DNA of 6,716 nucleotides from Asaia bogorensis (lineage in GTDB: Bacteria > Pseudomonadota > Alphaproteobacteria > Acetobacterales > Acetobacteraceae): contig CAMCZJ010000165.1 of assembly GCA_945886995.1 (NCBI GenBank), positions 1-6,716 on the forward strand, written 5' to 3'. A program made the position numbers and the translations under genes. Position 1 is the stretch's first letter, and each line of letters opens with the position of its first letter. Positions 6,000-6,716 of the stretch are shown here, piece by piece. The notes under the pieces were generated by a model. It ran no database searches. It was given only the letters and a program-made list of their open reading frames with translations, and was not told the origin of the DNA.

Positions 6000-6716
6000 C
6001 TACTCCCACTCAATCGTCCCCGGCGGCTTGCTCGTAATGTCATAGGTCACGCGATTGATCCCGCGCACCTCATTCACAATCCGCGCCGCGACGCGATTGA
6101 GGAAGCCCATATCAAAGGGATAGACATCTGCGGTCATGCCATCGGTGCTGGTGACGGCGCGTAGCGCACAAGCCTGGTCGTAACTCCGCCCATCGCCCAT
6201 CACACCCACGGTGCGCACGGGCAGCAGCACGGCAAAGGCCTGCCAGATTGCGTCATACAACCCGGCGTTGCGGATTTCTTCCAGGAACACCGTATCCACG
6301 CGGCGCAGCAGATCCGCCTTTTCGCGCGTCACCTCACCAGGGATGCGAATGGCAAGGCCCGGCCCCGGGAAGGGGTGGCGGCCCACGATTTCTTCCGGGA
6401 TGCCAAGTTCCCGCCCAAGCGCGCGCACCTCATCCTTGAACAGGTCGCGCAAGGGTTCCACCAGCTTCATGCGCATATGGGCGGGCAAGCCGCCGACATT
6501 GTGGTGCGATTTGATCGTGACGGATGGCCCGCCGGTTGCCGAGATGCTTTCAATGACATCCGGATAAAGCGTGCCTTGCGCCAGGAAATCGGCACCCCCC
6601 AGCTTGTTCTGTTCTTCTTCGAATACTTCAATGAATAAGCGCCCGATCGTCTTGCGCTTTACCTCCGGGTCCGTCACGCCGGAAAGCTGGCCCAAAAACA
6701 TATCGGAAGCATCACG
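6000..6716 (-). CDS. guaA: GMP synthase (glutamine-hydrolysing), C-terminal part, 5' end beyond window
   Basis: The minus-strand frame enters at the window edge and ends at TAG (complement of 6000-6002), giving 238 residues, somewhat under half of the usual protein of about 520 residues. GuaA converts XMP to GMP with ATP and glutamine, the last step of guanine nucleotide synthesis. The glutaminase domain and the P-loop of the ATP pyrophosphatase domain are outside the window. What is seen is the end of the ATP pyrophosphatase domain (VTDPEVKRKTIGRLFIEVF, LAQGTLYPDVIES, IKSHHNVGGLP) and the C-terminal dimerisation domain (LFKDEVRALG, GRHPFPGPGLAIR, LPVRTVGVMGDGRSYD, ALRAVTSTDGMTAD), ending in the characteristic KPPGTIEWE. 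The DGMTADVYPFD variant looks alphaproteobacterial. The reading frame is intact to its natural stop, with no sign of disruption. It converges on the SDR gene and is probably transcribed independently. Confidence 0.98.
   Translation of the reverse strand, partial: RDASDMFLGQLSGVTDPEVKRKTIGRLFIEVFEEEQNKLGGADFLAQGTLYPDVIESISATGGPSVTIKSHHNVGGLPAHMRMKLVEPLRDLFKDEVRALGRELGIPEEIVGRHPFPGPGLAIRIPGEVTREKADLLRRVDTVFLEEIRNAGLYDAIWQAFAVLLPVRTVGVMGDGRSYDQACALRAVTSTDGMTADVYPFDMGFLNRVAARIVNEVRGINRVTYDITSKPPGTIEWE

Noticed and set aside
5770..6045. Plus-strand 91-codon open frame with a cysteine-rich start (cysteines near residues 13, 18, 22, 26 and 28), resembling a small metal-binding protein
   Set aside because: It has no ribosome binding site, and its last third is the antisense of the guaA 3' end. 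After the cysteine patch the composition looks random. A homology search of residues 1-60 would settle it.
1..6716. CRISPR arrays, tRNA or rRNA genes, insertion sequences, tandem repeats
   Set aside because: Reading both strands gave no spaced direct repeats, no cloverleaf with a TTC-loop and acceptor end, no transposase motifs and no terminal inverted repeats.

Overview
The window is ordinary-looking chromosomal DNA from a GC-rich bacterium (I estimate a little over 60% G+C by eye). The style of the genes points to an alphaproteobacterium, perhaps a Rhodospirillales/Acetobacteraceae-type organism. The reasons are the alphaproteobacterial look of the GMP synthase C-terminus, an orphan Bug/TctC-type binding protein with a twin-arginine leader, and strong G/C third-position preference. 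The lineage call is an inference from protein flavour, not from a search.

Layout. At the left edge, on the minus strand, is most of a PaiB-family FMN-binding protein, cut off at its C-terminus by the window edge. A 59-bp divergent intergenic region separates it from five plus-strand genes: an amidase-signature hydrolase (606-2066), a periplasmic Bug/TctC-type solute-binding protein (2079-3041), a GloC/YcbL-type metallo-beta-lactamase-fold hydrolase (3084-3731), a class C beta-lactamase-like (family VIII esterase-like) serine hydrolase (3728-4966) and a classical short-chain dehydrogenase/reductase (4992-5753). The gaps are 12 bp, 42 bp, a 4-bp ATGA overlap and 25 bp, so the five could be one transcript. 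A 246-bp convergent spacer with two hairpins but no convincing gene follows. The right edge holds the last 238 codons of guaA (GMP synthase) on the minus strand, whose N-terminal part lies outside the window.

How the genes may work together. The binding protein would capture a small carboxylated or amide compound in the periplasm. The amidase, thioesterase-type MBL enzyme and serine esterase could hydrolyse amide, thioester and ester/lactone bonds, and the SDR could oxidise or reduce an alcohol/keto intermediate. This reads as a small catabolic or scavenging operon, possibly watched by the divergent PaiB-like protein. The substrate cannot be named from sequence, and GloC may simply be a housekeeping passenger. 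guaA is an unrelated purine biosynthesis gene.

I looked for an undescribed system (odd repeats, RNA structures, toxin-like small genes, CRISPR, mobile elements) and found none that stands up. The points most worth checking are the possible paired operator in the divergent promoter region, the composition of the five-gene cluster, and the guaA 3' end as a possible integration junction.
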